A stretch of DNA of 64,000 bases. It comes from DATJFQ01 sp035492775 (GTDB lineage Bacteria > Acidobacteriota > Vicinamibacteria > Vicinamibacterales > 2-12-FULL-66-21). Location: the NCBI GenBank assembly GCA_035492775.1, contig DATJIW010000072.1, positions 1 to 64,000 on the forward strand, given 5' to 3'. Position 1 is the first letter of the stretch. Every line of letters begins with the position of its first letter. Below are positions 27,692-35,888 of this stretch, in pieces. The position numbers were made by a program, and so were the translations under genes. The notes beneath the pieces are model-generated. The model searched no databases, was not told where the DNA came from, and worked only from the letters and a program-made list of their open reading frames with translations.

Positions 27692-30646
27692 TCAGCGCAG
27701 AATCTTGAGTGACAGCATGGCTTCACCACGACGGGGGCCATTTGCCGGGAAGGCGACAGCGGCGCCGGCGGAGACGGTCATGTCCAGCGCGGAGAGCACG
27801 CTGAATCGCACGTCGAGCTGTCCGCCCGCGTCGAGCGCGCGGCGCTGCACCGAGCTGTCGTCGAAATTCGTGATGAGTCCGCCTACGAATACAGCGGGGC
27901 GAACCCACGTGGCGTAGAAGCCCGGTGTGCCTGCGTGCGTGAACCTCAGTGGCGGCAGGTTCCACTCGGCGATGGTCTTCACGAAGTTGCGCCCGGGCAC
28001 TTCGTCGATCGAGAACCCCGGAAAACTGTAGTATTCGCGGTAGCGTTTCTCGTCGCGGGCGTCCACCCAGTTGTTGCCAAATCCGCCGAAATAGAAATTC
28101 GCGAACGGATCGTCGCGCCGTTGAGGCGAGAATCCGGCCGCGCCGCGCAGCCAGAGTGATGAGTGTCCGGCCGCGAGGGCCCACCCGTGGTCCAGCGTTC
28201 CAAGCCAGCGCGTGACCACCTCGCCTTGTACGGCGTCGGCATGCGCGACGGCGCTCCACTTCGTTCCGGTCTCGTCGTCCACGTAGCCAAGCGAGTTGCG
28301 AACGTTGGTGAAATGCAGCCGGGCCTCCGCGCTTCCGAGCCGGCGCACGTCAACCACCACGTTCTGTGATTCGGGAAGGCGATCGAGATTCCCCGAGTAA
28401 CTGCCGTCCAGTTCGAGCTCGAGCCGGCGCGGTTCGTCGAAGAGCAGCGTGGAATGGTGCCCGAGCCCGATCACGTAGCCCTTCCGGCTCGTCTTCGTCG
28501 GCCCGAACAGATCGTAGAAGTCCGCGCGGTTCAACTCGAAACGGCCACGCCAGTCATACCGCTCGTACGCGGACGTGAGATGCACCCGTTCGTCCGACGG
28601 CCCCGGGCTGATCGCTACCGAAATCGAGGCGCGATTCAACTGCACCGGATCCGAGAGATTGACGCGGAGTCCCACGGCTGCGGTGTCCTTGTATCCCTGG
28701 ACGATCGGATAGAACGACTCACGATGCAGGGCGTGCGCGATTTTGTAAGGCTCGGTGGACTGCGGAATGCTCTCGAGGTCAATCTTCGCGGGCGAACCCA
28801 CGTTCCAGTCCTTGACGACCGGGTGCTCCTCCGCGAGACGTTCGCCAAAGAACGTGATGGCGCTCACGTCGTCGAGCGGCTTGATGGAGACCTCCGCCGG
28901 TACGAAGCCGTTCCCCGTGTAGCGGAAGGCGAGCAGGCGGCCGTCGTCCAGCGGTACCGGCCTGAAGAAACCTCCGTCGGTGTTCGTCATCGCCGACACG
29001 GTGCCCGTGGCGATCTCGTAGCGGAAGATGTTCGACACGCCGGTGTAATAGCTGCTGCCGTAAAGGTACCGGCCGTCCGGCGAAAACACGAAGCCCGAGG
29101 GGACGGACTGTCCCATGTCGAAGCGCGCCTTCGCCTCCGTGCTGCCCTTCATCAGCGATTCCGCCGTGAAGACTCGAACGTCCTGCTTGCCGTCGATCTC
29201 CCCCATCGACGCCGATACGAGCCCGCCGTCGGGCGATACGTCGAGGTCGTACATGACGGTCCCGTACGGCCACGAGACGATGCGCGTCCACTCGCGGTAG
29301 GGCGGCGCCATCCGCACGAGCGAGCAGATGCCGTTCAGATGCCGAATGCCCCAGAGGGATTTGTCGGCGCGATCGAAGGCAAGATCTCCTATCCGCGCGT
29401 CTTTCTGGAGCAGGTGCGTGCGGTGGGTCCGTGTGTCGAGCGCCACCAGATCCCGGTGCGCGGTGTTGTCGGTCGTGTAGAACAGCGTGTGGGACGACGG
29501 ATCGAACGCCAGCGCCGCGACCGTGTAGATCTCCGGTCCCTTGACGTTGACGAGCTTCGCGATCGCCCCCGTGTCGACATTGATGGCGCCGATGTGCGCG
29601 ACGACGCCCGGGTAGTCGAGGGCCGAATACAGAGTGTGCGTCTCGGGATCGAAATACGATCGCGACACGGAGCCCAGCGCCTTCGGCGTGAGGTCGCGAT
29701 ATGGCGTCAGTGGATACTTGCGGATCGCCTCGAGATTCTGCAGCTGGAACGTCTTCTCGTCCTCCGTCCACTGATGCCACGCGTCTTCGAGGCTGCGGCC
29801 GAAGACCTGCTTGAACTGCGACGAGTAATACGCGCGGCTGCCGGGATTGCGCGACACCCATTCGACGACCTTCTCGGGCGAGTAGGTCCGCGCCAGCCAC
29901 GCCATGAAACGAGCGCCGTAAAGGTACGAGTTGATCTGGAGCTGAAAATCGATCTTCGTTCCGGCCGAGACCAGGCCGAGCGGATCGTAGAGCGGCGTGC
30001 CGTCGCGCACCTTCGTGCGGAACACCATCTCGTCATAGCCGCTCTGGACGCGGCCCAGCCCTCCGGCCATCCACGTGTCGACGAACACCGCGATCCCTTC
30101 CTCGTACCAGCGGGGCGTCGCGACGCGCGGCGTGGTGAGGAAGAAATAGAGAATCGACTCGGGCTGCTCGGCGACCGGGTTCACTTTGCCGCCGAACAAC
30201 CGCCGGAACAGCAGATCCGATCCCGCTCCCTGGTCCATCGTCGCGATGTGCACCAGCTCGTGGTTCATGATCGTATTCAGCCGCTCGTTCGCGGCGAGCG
30301 TCTCGAACGCGAAATTGAGCGGCGAGATTTCGACGGTCACGAGGTCGCGCGGGACGACCGTCGCGGCAGCGTTGCCAGCGTCGGAGAAGTCGACGAGCAG
30401 AACGGTGATTTTCTGCGACGGATCGAAGCGCCACAGCCGCTCCTGGAACTGCAGCGAGTTCAGGAACGTGCGCGCGGCGTACGGGACGAGATAACTTTCG
30501 GTGCCGTTGAAGTAGATGATGCGAACCGAGGGCGTGACGAGCTGGGTGAGCTGCGCGGCGGCCGGTGTCACGCTGACGACGGCCAGGAGGGCTGCCAGGA
30601 GGAGGGGACAGCTGCCGCTCAGCCGGACCCAGGAGGCTGTCCCCAT
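27692..30646 (-). CDS. Large exported HExxH/propeller/outer-membrane-barrel protein
   Basis: The 984-residue protein has three parts. First, a signal peptide ending TPAAAQ and a metalloprotease-like domain with NHELVH (residues 128-133) and a second glutamate in WYEEG (about 180-184), a gluzincin arrangement. Second, a TolB-like propeller with repeated SPDG-type blades. Third, a C-terminal region with alternating aromatic strands ending LSLKILR, consistent with an outer-membrane beta-barrel. The start at 30646 is uncertain: an in-frame ATG (30688) and GTG (30709) lie upstream. The ATG at 30646 falls inside a copy of the GGGGACAG palindromic repeat, which also encodes part of the signal peptide. 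Confidence 0.8.
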   Translation of the reverse strand: MGTASWVRLSGSCPLLLAALLAVVSVTPAAAQLTQLVTPSVRIIYFNGTESYLVPYAARTFLNSLQFQERLWRFDPSQKITVLLVDFSDAGNAAATVVPRDLVTVEISPLNFAFETLAANERLNTIMNHELVHIATMDQGAGSDLLFRRLFGGKVNPVAEQPESILYFFLTTPRVATPRWYEEGIAVFVDTWMAGGLGRVQSGYDEMVFRTKVRDGTPLYDPLGLVSAGTKIDFQLQINSYLYGARFMAWLARTYSPEKVVEWVSRNPGSRAYYSSQFKQVFGRSLEDAWHQWTEDEKTFQLQNLEAIRKYPLTPYRDLTPKALGSVSRSYFDPETHTLYSALDYPGVVAHIGAINVDTGAIAKLVNVKGPEIYTVAALAFDPSSHTLFYTTDNTAHRDLVALDTRTHRTHLLQKDARIGDLAFDRADKSLWGIRHLNGICSLVRMAPPYREWTRIVSWPYGTVMYDLDVSPDGGLVSASMGEIDGKQDVRVFTAESLMKGSTEAKARFDMGQSVPSGFVFSPDGRYLYGSSYYTGVSNIFRYEIATGTVSAMTNTDGGFFRPVPLDDGRLLAFRYTGNGFVPAEVSIKPLDDVSAITFFGERLAEEHPVVKDWNVGSPAKIDLESIPQSTEPYKIAHALHRESFYPIVQGYKDTAAVGLRVNLSDPVQLNRASISVAISPGPSDERVHLTSAYERYDWRGRFELNRADFYDLFGPTKTSRKGYVIGLGHHSTLLFDEPRRLELELDGSYSGNLDRLPESQNVVVDVRRLGSAEARLHFTNVRNSLGYVDDETGTKWSAVAHADAVQGEVVTRWLGTLDHGWALAAGHSSLWLRGAAGFSPQRRDDPFANFYFGGFGNNWVDARDEKRYREYYSFPGFSIDEVPGRNFVKTIAEWNLPPLRFTHAGTPGFYATWVRPAVFVGGLITNFDDSSVQRRALDAGGQLDVRFSVLSALDMTVSAGAAVAFPANGPRRGEAMLSLKILR

Positions 30647-30678
30647 TTTTTGCGAAAAATTGCGGTTGTCCCCTTTTT
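30604..30678. repeat. GGGGACAG-family palindromic repeat, copy 1
   Basis: On the plus strand a GGGGACAGC arm (30604) faces GGCTGTCCCC (30635). The second arm continues as A/T-rich ATTTTTTGCGAAAAATTGCG and a further TGTCCCCTTTTT. The 44-bp segment 30635-30678 matches the right arm of the element at 61161-61264 with few differences. It spans the start and signal-peptide codons of the gene ending at 27692. Confidence 0.75.
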
Positions 30679-30710
30679 CTGTGGGCATCCGGCCGCGCGG
30701 ATAGTACACG

Positions 30711-30742
30711 AAAAAAAGGGCGGGCGCACGCTGCGCCCGCCC
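30711..30742 (-). terminator. Intrinsic terminator of the sigma factor operon
   Basis: Read on the minus strand, GGGCGGGCGCA and TGCGCCCGCCC form a perfect 11-bp stem over a 3-base loop, followed directly by seven T (plus-strand A run 30711-30717). It lies 22 bases after the stop codon of the nonapeptide-repeat protein gene. Confidence 0.88.
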
Positions 30743-30764
30743 AGGGATGCCCGAGAGGAGGAAT

Positions 30765-31793
30765 CTACTGCCTGCTGAACGCTGAAACGAACTGCGAGCT
30801 GCTCAGCGACGCCGTGAACGCCTTGGACTGCAGCGCCGCGTTGAACGCGCTGCTGCTGAGCGCGGCCATCATGTTCGAGCTGGCCAGCATGTCGCGGAAC
30901 CCGGACTGCGCCAACGCAGCCTGGATGTTCGCATCGGCGAGCGCGGTCTGGAGCGCAGACGACGCGAGCGCCGACGAGATGTTGTCCTTCGCGAACGCCG
31001 CCTCGAGGTCCGACTTCGCCAGACCGGACTGAATGCCCGCAGACGCGAGCGCCGACTGCAGATCGCCCTTGGCGAGCGCCGCGCAGAAGTCAGCCTTCGA
31101 GAACGCCGCGACGAAGGCCGAATCCGCCAGCATGCTCTGCAGCGCCTTGCTCGAGAGCGCGGTCTGGATGTTCGCGTCCGCGATCGCCGCCTGGAAGGCG
31201 CGGCCCTTGATGGCCGACTGGATGCCGGCGTCGGCCAGCATGGCGCGTACACCCGGATCCGAGAGCATCTTCTTGACGTTGCTGTCCTTCACCAGGCGAT
31301 CGAACGTATCGCTCTGGAGGAACTCCTGGACCTGCGGATCGGTCGTTTTGACATCCGCGGCATTGATCTGCGGAGCCTGCGCGCGCTTGGCGGCGCTGAT
31401 CGCGCCGAGCGTCCCGCTGCTGTTCACGTGCGGATAGCCGGTGATCGCCACCGAGATGAGCACGAGGGCGGCCACAGCCGCCACGCCGAACATGACCTTC
31501 TTCGCCATCACCATGCCTCCTCCATTTACCGACCGCGGCATCCACTGAATGACCCGTGCGGCGGGGCGCCGAGCGGGCAACTCCGAGATACGCTGCAGCA
31601 CCCCTGGCATCATTGCCGGCGGCTGCTCTTCCTCCAGCACGTCGAGCGCGTCTGACAGGCGGGCGAGGTCCTGCACCCGGCGACGGGCCTCGGGATTCCG
31701 ATCGATCAAGGTGTTCAGTTCGGCCTCGGCACCTGCGCCGAGGGTCCCGTCCCGCCTTGCGTCGATCAGCTCGTCCACCCTCTTGAGATTCAT
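30765..31793 (-). CDS. Membrane protein with 20 tandem nonapeptide repeats, probable anti-sigma or sigma-associated factor
   Basis: This 342-residue protein follows the ECF sigma gene with an ATGA overlap, the usual place of an anti-sigma factor. Residues 1-95 are a helical cytoplasmic part (MNLKRVDELIDARRDGTLG, typical of acidobacterial anti-sigma-like proteins), about 100-119 form one membrane helix, and residues 158-342 would lie outside. That outer part is built entirely of in-phase 9-residue units, for example ALASAGIQS, GLAKSDLEA, ALADANIQA and MLADAGIQS. Position 2 is always hydrophobic, position 7 is Ile, Leu, Phe, Val or Met, and position 9 is mostly small. I count 20 full units and a 5-residue end. 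No cysteine-zinc motif is seen. I do not recognise the repeat as a named family. Confidence 0.85.
   Translation of the reverse strand: MNLKRVDELIDARRDGTLGAGAEAELNTLIDRNPEARRRVQDLARLSDALDVLEEEQPPAMMPGVLQRISELPARRPAARVIQWMPRSVNGGGMVMAKKVMFGVAAVAALVLISVAITGYPHVNSSGTLGAISAAKRAQAPQINAADVKTTDPQVQEFLQSDTFDRLVKDSNVKKMLSDPGVRAMLADAGIQSAIKGRAFQAAIADANIQTALSSKALQSMLADSAFVAAFSKADFCAALAKGDLQSALASAGIQSGLAKSDLEAAFAKDNISSALASSALQTALADANIQAALAQSGFRDMLASSNMMAALSSSAFNAALQSKAFTASLSSSQFVSAFSRQ
30768..31322 (-). repeat. 27-bp coding tandem repeat (20 units)
   Basis: This is the DNA encoding the nonapeptide array of the gene above. Units are diverged at nucleotide level but strictly in phase, without insertions, which implies selection on protein structure rather than recent expansion. 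Confidence 0.8.
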
Positions 31794-32335
31794 CGTTCCT
31801 GCCATCCAAGTAACACGCGACCCAGCCGCTGACGCGCGGTGTGCAGCCGCGATTTCACGGTTTTGACCGGTACCCCGCCGAGCGCTTCCGAAATCTGCTC
31901 GTAGGAGAGCCCGCCGTAATGCCGCAGCACCATGACCGCCCGGAGCTCCGGCGCCAGTTCCATCAGCGCCCGCTGGACCGCCACCCTGCGTTCTGCGGCG
32001 GCCACCTGCTCGAACGCTATCGGCGCCAGCATCGGCTCCCCCGCCGTCCCCTCGGATCGGCGGGCACGCAGGACGTTGAGGCACTCGTTGACGACGATCC
32101 GGTAGCTCCAGCTGAAAAACCGCCGGCCCGGATCGAACGTCCCCAGGTTCTCGAAGATGCGGACCAGCGCGTTCTGAGTGGCGTCGGCCGCGTCCTCGCG
32201 GGAACCCAGCATCCGGCTGGCGACGGTGAACAGCGGCCGCTGGTATCGTACGACCAGCACCTCGAACGCGGCCATGTCGCCGGCCAGGACGCGCCTGACG
32301 AGTGCAGCGTCTTCAGCGTCCTGTGATAAATACAC
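31790..32335 (-). CDS. RNA polymerase ECF-type sigma factor
   Basis: The 181-residue sigma-70 family protein has region 2 (LVRRVLAGDMAAFEVLVVRYQ to DATQNALVRIFENLGTFDPGRRFFSWSYRI) and region 4 (LAPELRAVMVLRHYGGLSYEQI with helix-turn-helix VPVKTVKSRLHTARQRL). It starts with GTG and overlaps the downstream membrane protein gene by 4 bases. A divergent STAS protein begins about 75 bases away. The set forms a likely membrane-signal-controlled regulon. Confidence 0.93.
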   Translation of the reverse strand: MYLSQDAEDAALVRRVLAGDMAAFEVLVVRYQRPLFTVASRMLGSREDAADATQNALVRIFENLGTFDPGRRFFSWSYRIVVNECLNVLRARRSEGTAGEPMLAPIAFEQVAAAERRVAVQRALMELAPELRAVMVLRHYGGLSYEQISEALGGVPVKTVKSRLHTARQRLGRVLLGWQER

Positions 32336-32408
32336 GGGACTCCGCAGAAAGTTGGCGGTTCAAAAACGGGACTTTTTATAACACGTGGGGACGAAAGCTG
32401 ACCAATCA

Positions 32409-32453
32409 ATGACGAATGACAGAATGACGAATGACAGAATGACGAATGGCGAA
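32409..32453 (+). repeat. 15-bp tandem repeat, 3 copies
   Basis: ATGACGAATGACAGA occurs at 32409 and 32424, and a variant follows at 32439. Each unit contains in-frame ATG codons, so it multiplies possible start codons of the STAS gene. Confidence 0.8.
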
Positions 32454-32786
32454 AAGACGAACAGGGAGCCGGGGAGCGGGGGGAAATGGGAGCTTCGGGT
32501 GGCCCTGTCGGCCGGATCCCCGGCCGCCACGGTTTCCGTCTCCGGACGGGTGTCAGGGGCAAACGCCGCCCGGCTGGACGAGGCCCTCGAGGGGGCCTGG
32601 GTCGCAGGGACACGCCGGATCGTCCTGGACCTCCAGGGGGTGGACTACCTGAGCAGCGCCGGCGTGGACGTCCTGGGCCGCATGTCCGCCCGGCTGGCCA
32701 ACGCCGGCGGAGAGCTGCTGGTGGTTCATGTACAGGCTCCGGTCGGCCTGGTCCTGGACCTCGCGGCGATCCCTTTCAAGGCGTAA
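32409..32786 (+). CDS. STAS-domain protein (anti-sigma factor antagonist type)
   Basis: The 125-residue protein has a STAS domain: TVSVSGRVSGANAARLDEAL, then IVLDLQGVDYLSSAGVDVLGRM with the conserved SSAG loop whose serine is phosphorylated in SpoIIAA-like proteins. The N-terminus is repetitive (MTNDR, MTNDR, MTNGE) because it lies on a 15-bp tandem repeat, so the true start is uncertain (32409, 32424, 32439 or a GTG at 32385). It is divergent from the ECF sigma operon. A partner-switching kinase is not adjacent. Confidence 0.82.
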   Translation: MTNDRMTNDRMTNGEKTNREPGSGGKWELRVALSAGSPAATVSVSGRVSGANAARLDEALEGAWVAGTRRIVLDLQGVDYLSSAGVDVLGRMSARLANAGGELLVVHVQAPVGLVLDLAAIPFKA

Positions 32787-32813
32787 CCGGACCGCAGACC
32801 CTTGGGCGCCCCC

Positions 32814-34169
32814 TTACGAGGAGGCGGCGGACCCGGCGGCGGCATAGGCGGCGCCGACCTCGGTCAGCGACTCGTCGAACAACCGAAGGATCGTGTCGGC
32901 CTGTTCCCGGGTGAGCACCAGCGGGGGCGCAAAGCGGATGGCGTTCTTGCCGGCGCCCAGAATCAGTACGCCGCGCCGAAACATGGCCTGAACAACTGCG
33001 TTCCGCTCCTCTATCGCCCGTGTTTTCGTTCCGCGATCGCGTACGAATTCGACTCCAATCATCAACCCCCGTCCGCGCACGTCGCCGATGAGCTGATGTT
33101 TCTTCGAAAGGTCCCGAAGCCCGTGCATCAGGTGTTCGCCGACCATCGCCGCGTTCTGGACATACTGCGTCTTGAGCAGTCGGATCGTCGCCAGCGCCGC
33201 CGCACACGCCACCGGGTTGCCGCCGAAGGTGCTCGCATGCGCGCCAGGCGGCCAGCTCATGACCTCGGCCCGGGCCGACGTCACGCCCAGCGGCAGCCCG
33301 GACGCAATCCCTTTCGCCATGTTCACGATGTCGGCCTTCAGCCCGAAATGCTCCGAGGCGAACATCTTCCCGGTCCGCCCCATCCCCGATTGCACTTCGT
33401 CGACGACGAGCTGTATCCCGTACTCGGTCGCCAGTGCGCGGAGACCCTGCAGGAAGGCGGCGGGCGGGACGATGTACCCGCCTTCACCTTGAATCGGCTC
33501 GACGACGATTGCTGCCACTTCGTCCGGCGAGACGAGATGGACGAGGATCTGATCGCGGACGTACGACAGCGACGCTTCCGCGCACGCATCGGCGCTGCCC
33601 GCGAAGCGATACGGGTCGGGATACGGCGCGTGATATACGCCAGGCATCAGCGGCCCGAAGCCCCGGCGCTGCACCGATTTGCTCGAGGTCAGCGCGAGCG
33701 CGCCAAGCGAGCGGCCGTGAAAAGAGCCCAGGAACGCGATGATGTTCTGCCGCTTCGTGTAATAGCGCGACAGCTTGAGCGCCGCTTCGGTAGCCTCCGT
33801 CCCGGAGTTGCCGAAGAACGTGCGGACGTCGCCGTCAATCGGGACGATCCCCGCGAGCTCCTCCGCCAGACGCACCTGTGGCTCGTAGTAGAAGTCGGTG
33901 CCCGACATGTGTATGAACCGGGCGGCTTGTTCGGAAATTGCCTTGACGACTTCCGGATGCGACACGCCGGTCGAGTTCACCGCGATGCCAGCGGCGCAGT
34001 CCAGGAACACGTTGCCGTCGACATCTTCGACGACGGCGCCCTCGCCGCTGGAAATCACGAGCGGGTAGTCCCGGGTATAGGACGGCGACACGAATCGGGC
34101 GTCCTTGTCGATGATGGCCCTGGCCTTCGGCCCGGGCAGAGTCGTCTTGATGTCGGGGGCGTGCTTCAT
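32814..34169 (-). CDS. Class III PLP-dependent aminotransferase (4-aminobutyrate/ornithine type)
   Basis: This 451-residue enzyme has FFGNSGTEATEAALKLSRYYT, AFLGSFHGRSLGALALTSSK, IVVEPIQGEGGY, VVDEVQSGMGRTGKMFASEHFG and the PLP lysine in NMAKGIASGLPLG. The nearest fit is the GabT/acetylornithine aminotransferase group; the amino donor cannot be read from sequence. The ATG at 34169 lies 2 bases after cysS; an ATG 18 bases upstream overlaps cysS. Confidence 0.88.
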   Translation of the reverse strand: MKHAPDIKTTLPGPKARAIIDKDARFVSPSYTRDYPLVISSGEGAVVEDVDGNVFLDCAAGIAVNSTGVSHPEVVKAISEQAARFIHMSGTDFYYEPQVRLAEELAGIVPIDGDVRTFFGNSGTEATEAALKLSRYYTKRQNIIAFLGSFHGRSLGALALTSSKSVQRRGFGPLMPGVYHAPYPDPYRFAGSADACAEASLSYVRDQILVHLVSPDEVAAIVVEPIQGEGGYIVPPAAFLQGLRALATEYGIQLVVDEVQSGMGRTGKMFASEHFGLKADIVNMAKGIASGLPLGVTSARAEVMSWPPGAHASTFGGNPVACAAALATIRLLKTQYVQNAAMVGEHLMHGLRDLSKKHQLIGDVRGRGLMIGVEFVRDRGTKTRAIEERNAVVQAMFRRGVLILGAGKNAIRFAPPLVLTREQADTILRLFDESLTEVGAAYAAAGSAASS

Positions 34170-34171
34170 GA

Positions 34172-35599
34172 TTACTTGCGTTTCCACCTGGTGCCGGCAG
34201 CCGTGTCCTCGAGCAGGATGCCGCGGGCTTCCAGATCCTTTCGAATTCTATCTGCTTCCGCGAAGCTCCGCGCGCTGCGTGCGGCACGGCGCTCGGCGAT
34301 CAGCCGCTCGATCTCGTCGACGGGCACAGGCGGCTGCTCGTCTTCGCGCCGGCGCAGCTCGAGCACGCCCAGGACCCGATCGAAATCCTCGAAGGCGCGC
34401 TGCACGAGTTCCGCGTCCCCCGAGTGGAGTTCGCCGGCATCAATCGCGCTGTTGAGCGCCCGCACGAGATCGAAGACGACGCCGAGGGCTGCGGCGGTAT
34501 TCAAGTCGGAACCGATGTGACCCGCGAAGGCCTTCCGCGCCTCCTCGAGCCTCGACATGGTTGACGGCGCCGCCGGTCCCGCCGGCGTTCCGCGCGTCCG
34601 GGCGAGGAAATCGGTCAGGCGCTTGAGCGCCTCCTCGGCCTGAGCCATCGCACTCCACGAGAACCGGAGCTGCTTGCGGTAATGCGTCCCCAGGTACAGA
34701 AACCGCAGCGCCGACGCACGAAACCCCTGGGCGGCGATGTCCTCGAGGTTGTAAACGTTCCCGAGCGACTTGGACATCTTTTCGGGCCCGCCCTCGGTCT
34801 TCTCCTCGTCGTCGATCATCAGGTGCTCGACGTGCACCCAATAGCGGACGAAGGGTTTTCCCGTAGCGCCTTCCGCCTGTGCGATCTCGTTCTCGTGGTG
34901 CGGGAAAATCAGATCGATGCCGCCGCCGTGAATGTCGATGGGCAGATCGCCGAGAAGCTCGGCGGCCATTGCGGAACACTCGATGTGCCACCCGGGGCGC
35001 CCTTCGGGAAGATCGGGTGCCCAGGACGGCTCCCCCGGCTTCATCGCCTTCCACAGCACGAAGTCGCGTGCGTCTTCCTTTTCGTACTTGTCCGAATCCA
35101 CGCGTGCGCCGCTCTTGATCCCGCTGTGGTCGAGACGCGCGAGTTTCCCGTACTGGGGGAACGTCGCGATCTTGAAGTAGATCGAACCGTCGCTCACGTA
35201 AGTGTGCCCGTTGCGCTCGAGCGCGCGGATCATGCCGGCCATGGCCGGGATGTGATCCGTCGCGCGGGGCGAGTACTCGACCGTCTCGAGGCCGAGCGCC
35301 ATCGAATCACGCTCGAATGCGTCGATGAACTGCTGCGTGTACTCGCGCAGCGGCTGTCCGGCCTTGATGGATTCCGCAATCGTCTTGTCGTCCACGTCCG
35401 TATAGTTGCGGACCTGGATCACCGTGTAGCCCTCGTACTCGAGTGTGCGCCGCAGCACGTCGAGTGCGGTGAACGAGCGGAAGTTCCCGATGTGACCGCG
35501 TGCGTAGACCGTGAGGCCGCAGGCGTACATCCGCACGGTCCTGTCATGCGCAGGTACGAACTCTTCCTCGCGTCGGCTCAGCGTGTTGTAAAGGCGCAC
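34172..35599 (-). CDS. cysS: Cysteinyl-tRNA synthetase
   Basis: The 475-residue class I synthetase has Cys27 (zinc ligand) in MYACGLTVYARGHIGNF, GHIGN as the HIGH motif (residues 35-39), zinc-site WHIECSAMA and HHENE, and KMSKSLG. It charges tRNA-Cys; the single tRNA-Cys in the window is at 412-485. It lies two bases after a small RsbW-like gene and ahead of an aminotransferase gene, in a run of minus-strand housekeeping genes. Confidence 0.97.
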   Translation of the reverse strand: MRLYNTLSRREEEFVPAHDRTVRMYACGLTVYARGHIGNFRSFTALDVLRRTLEYEGYTVIQVRNYTDVDDKTIAESIKAGQPLREYTQQFIDAFERDSMALGLETVEYSPRATDHIPAMAGMIRALERNGHTYVSDGSIYFKIATFPQYGKLARLDHSGIKSGARVDSDKYEKEDARDFVLWKAMKPGEPSWAPDLPEGRPGWHIECSAMAAELLGDLPIDIHGGGIDLIFPHHENEIAQAEGATGKPFVRYWVHVEHLMIDDEEKTEGGPEKMSKSLGNVYNLEDIAAQGFRASALRFLYLGTHYRKQLRFSWSAMAQAEEALKRLTDFLARTRGTPAGPAAPSTMSRLEEARKAFAGHIGSDLNTAAALGVVFDLVRALNSAIDAGELHSGDAELVQRAFEDFDRVLGVLELRRREDEQPPVPVDEIERLIAERRAARSARSFAEADRIRKDLEARGILLEDTAAGTRWKRK

Positions 35600-35601
35600 C
35601 G

Positions 35602-35877
35602 TCAGTCCGGGAGCGGGCAGGACGCTTCTTCGGAAATGGATCCCGAACTCGCGCGCACGACGACCATGTGGTCGCGGTGCTCCATCGTGAACTCGATCTG
35701 GCCGGCCGTGACGCGGGACACGAGCCGCTCGACGGCTTCCCCGAGCCGAGCGGCCGCGTCGGCCGCGGCGCCCGCGCCTTGGGCGAACCTCACCGCGACG
35801 TCGCGCGCCACAGAATGGAATGCGGCGGCCGCAGGAATCGAGAGACGCAGATCTCCCCGGTTCGACGAGTCGGGCAT
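35602..35877 (-). CDS. Small protein resembling the N-terminal part of an RsbW-like ATPase
   Basis: This 91-residue protein is not firmly recognised. The pattern LRLSIPAAAAFHSVARDVAVRF, then a helix with GEAVERLVSRV and strand IEFTMEHRDHMVVVRAS, follows the first half of RsbW/SpoIIAB-type kinases. The asparagine of the ATP-binding N-box and all later glycine boxes are missing. It could be a non-catalytic partner or only a chance likeness. It lies between ribF (11 bases) and cysS (2 bases). Confidence 0.55.
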   Translation of the reverse strand: MPDSSNRGDLRLSIPAAAAFHSVARDVAVRFAQGAGAAADAAARLGEAVERLVSRVTAGQIEFTMEHRDHMVVVRASSGSISEEASCPLPD

Positions 35878-35888
35878 ATCGATCGATT

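Noticed and set aside
28454..30778. Long open frame (774 codons) on the plus strand opposite the HExxH protein
   Set aside because: Composition is dominated by Arg, Val and Glu, as expected for the antisense of GC-rich genes; no motif, no start context, and the minus-strand protein is convincing.
32336..32384. Autoregulated ECF promoter ahead of the sigma gene (TGAACC box)
   Set aside because: The possible -35 box leaves no properly spaced -10 before the GTG start, so the call would be arbitrary.
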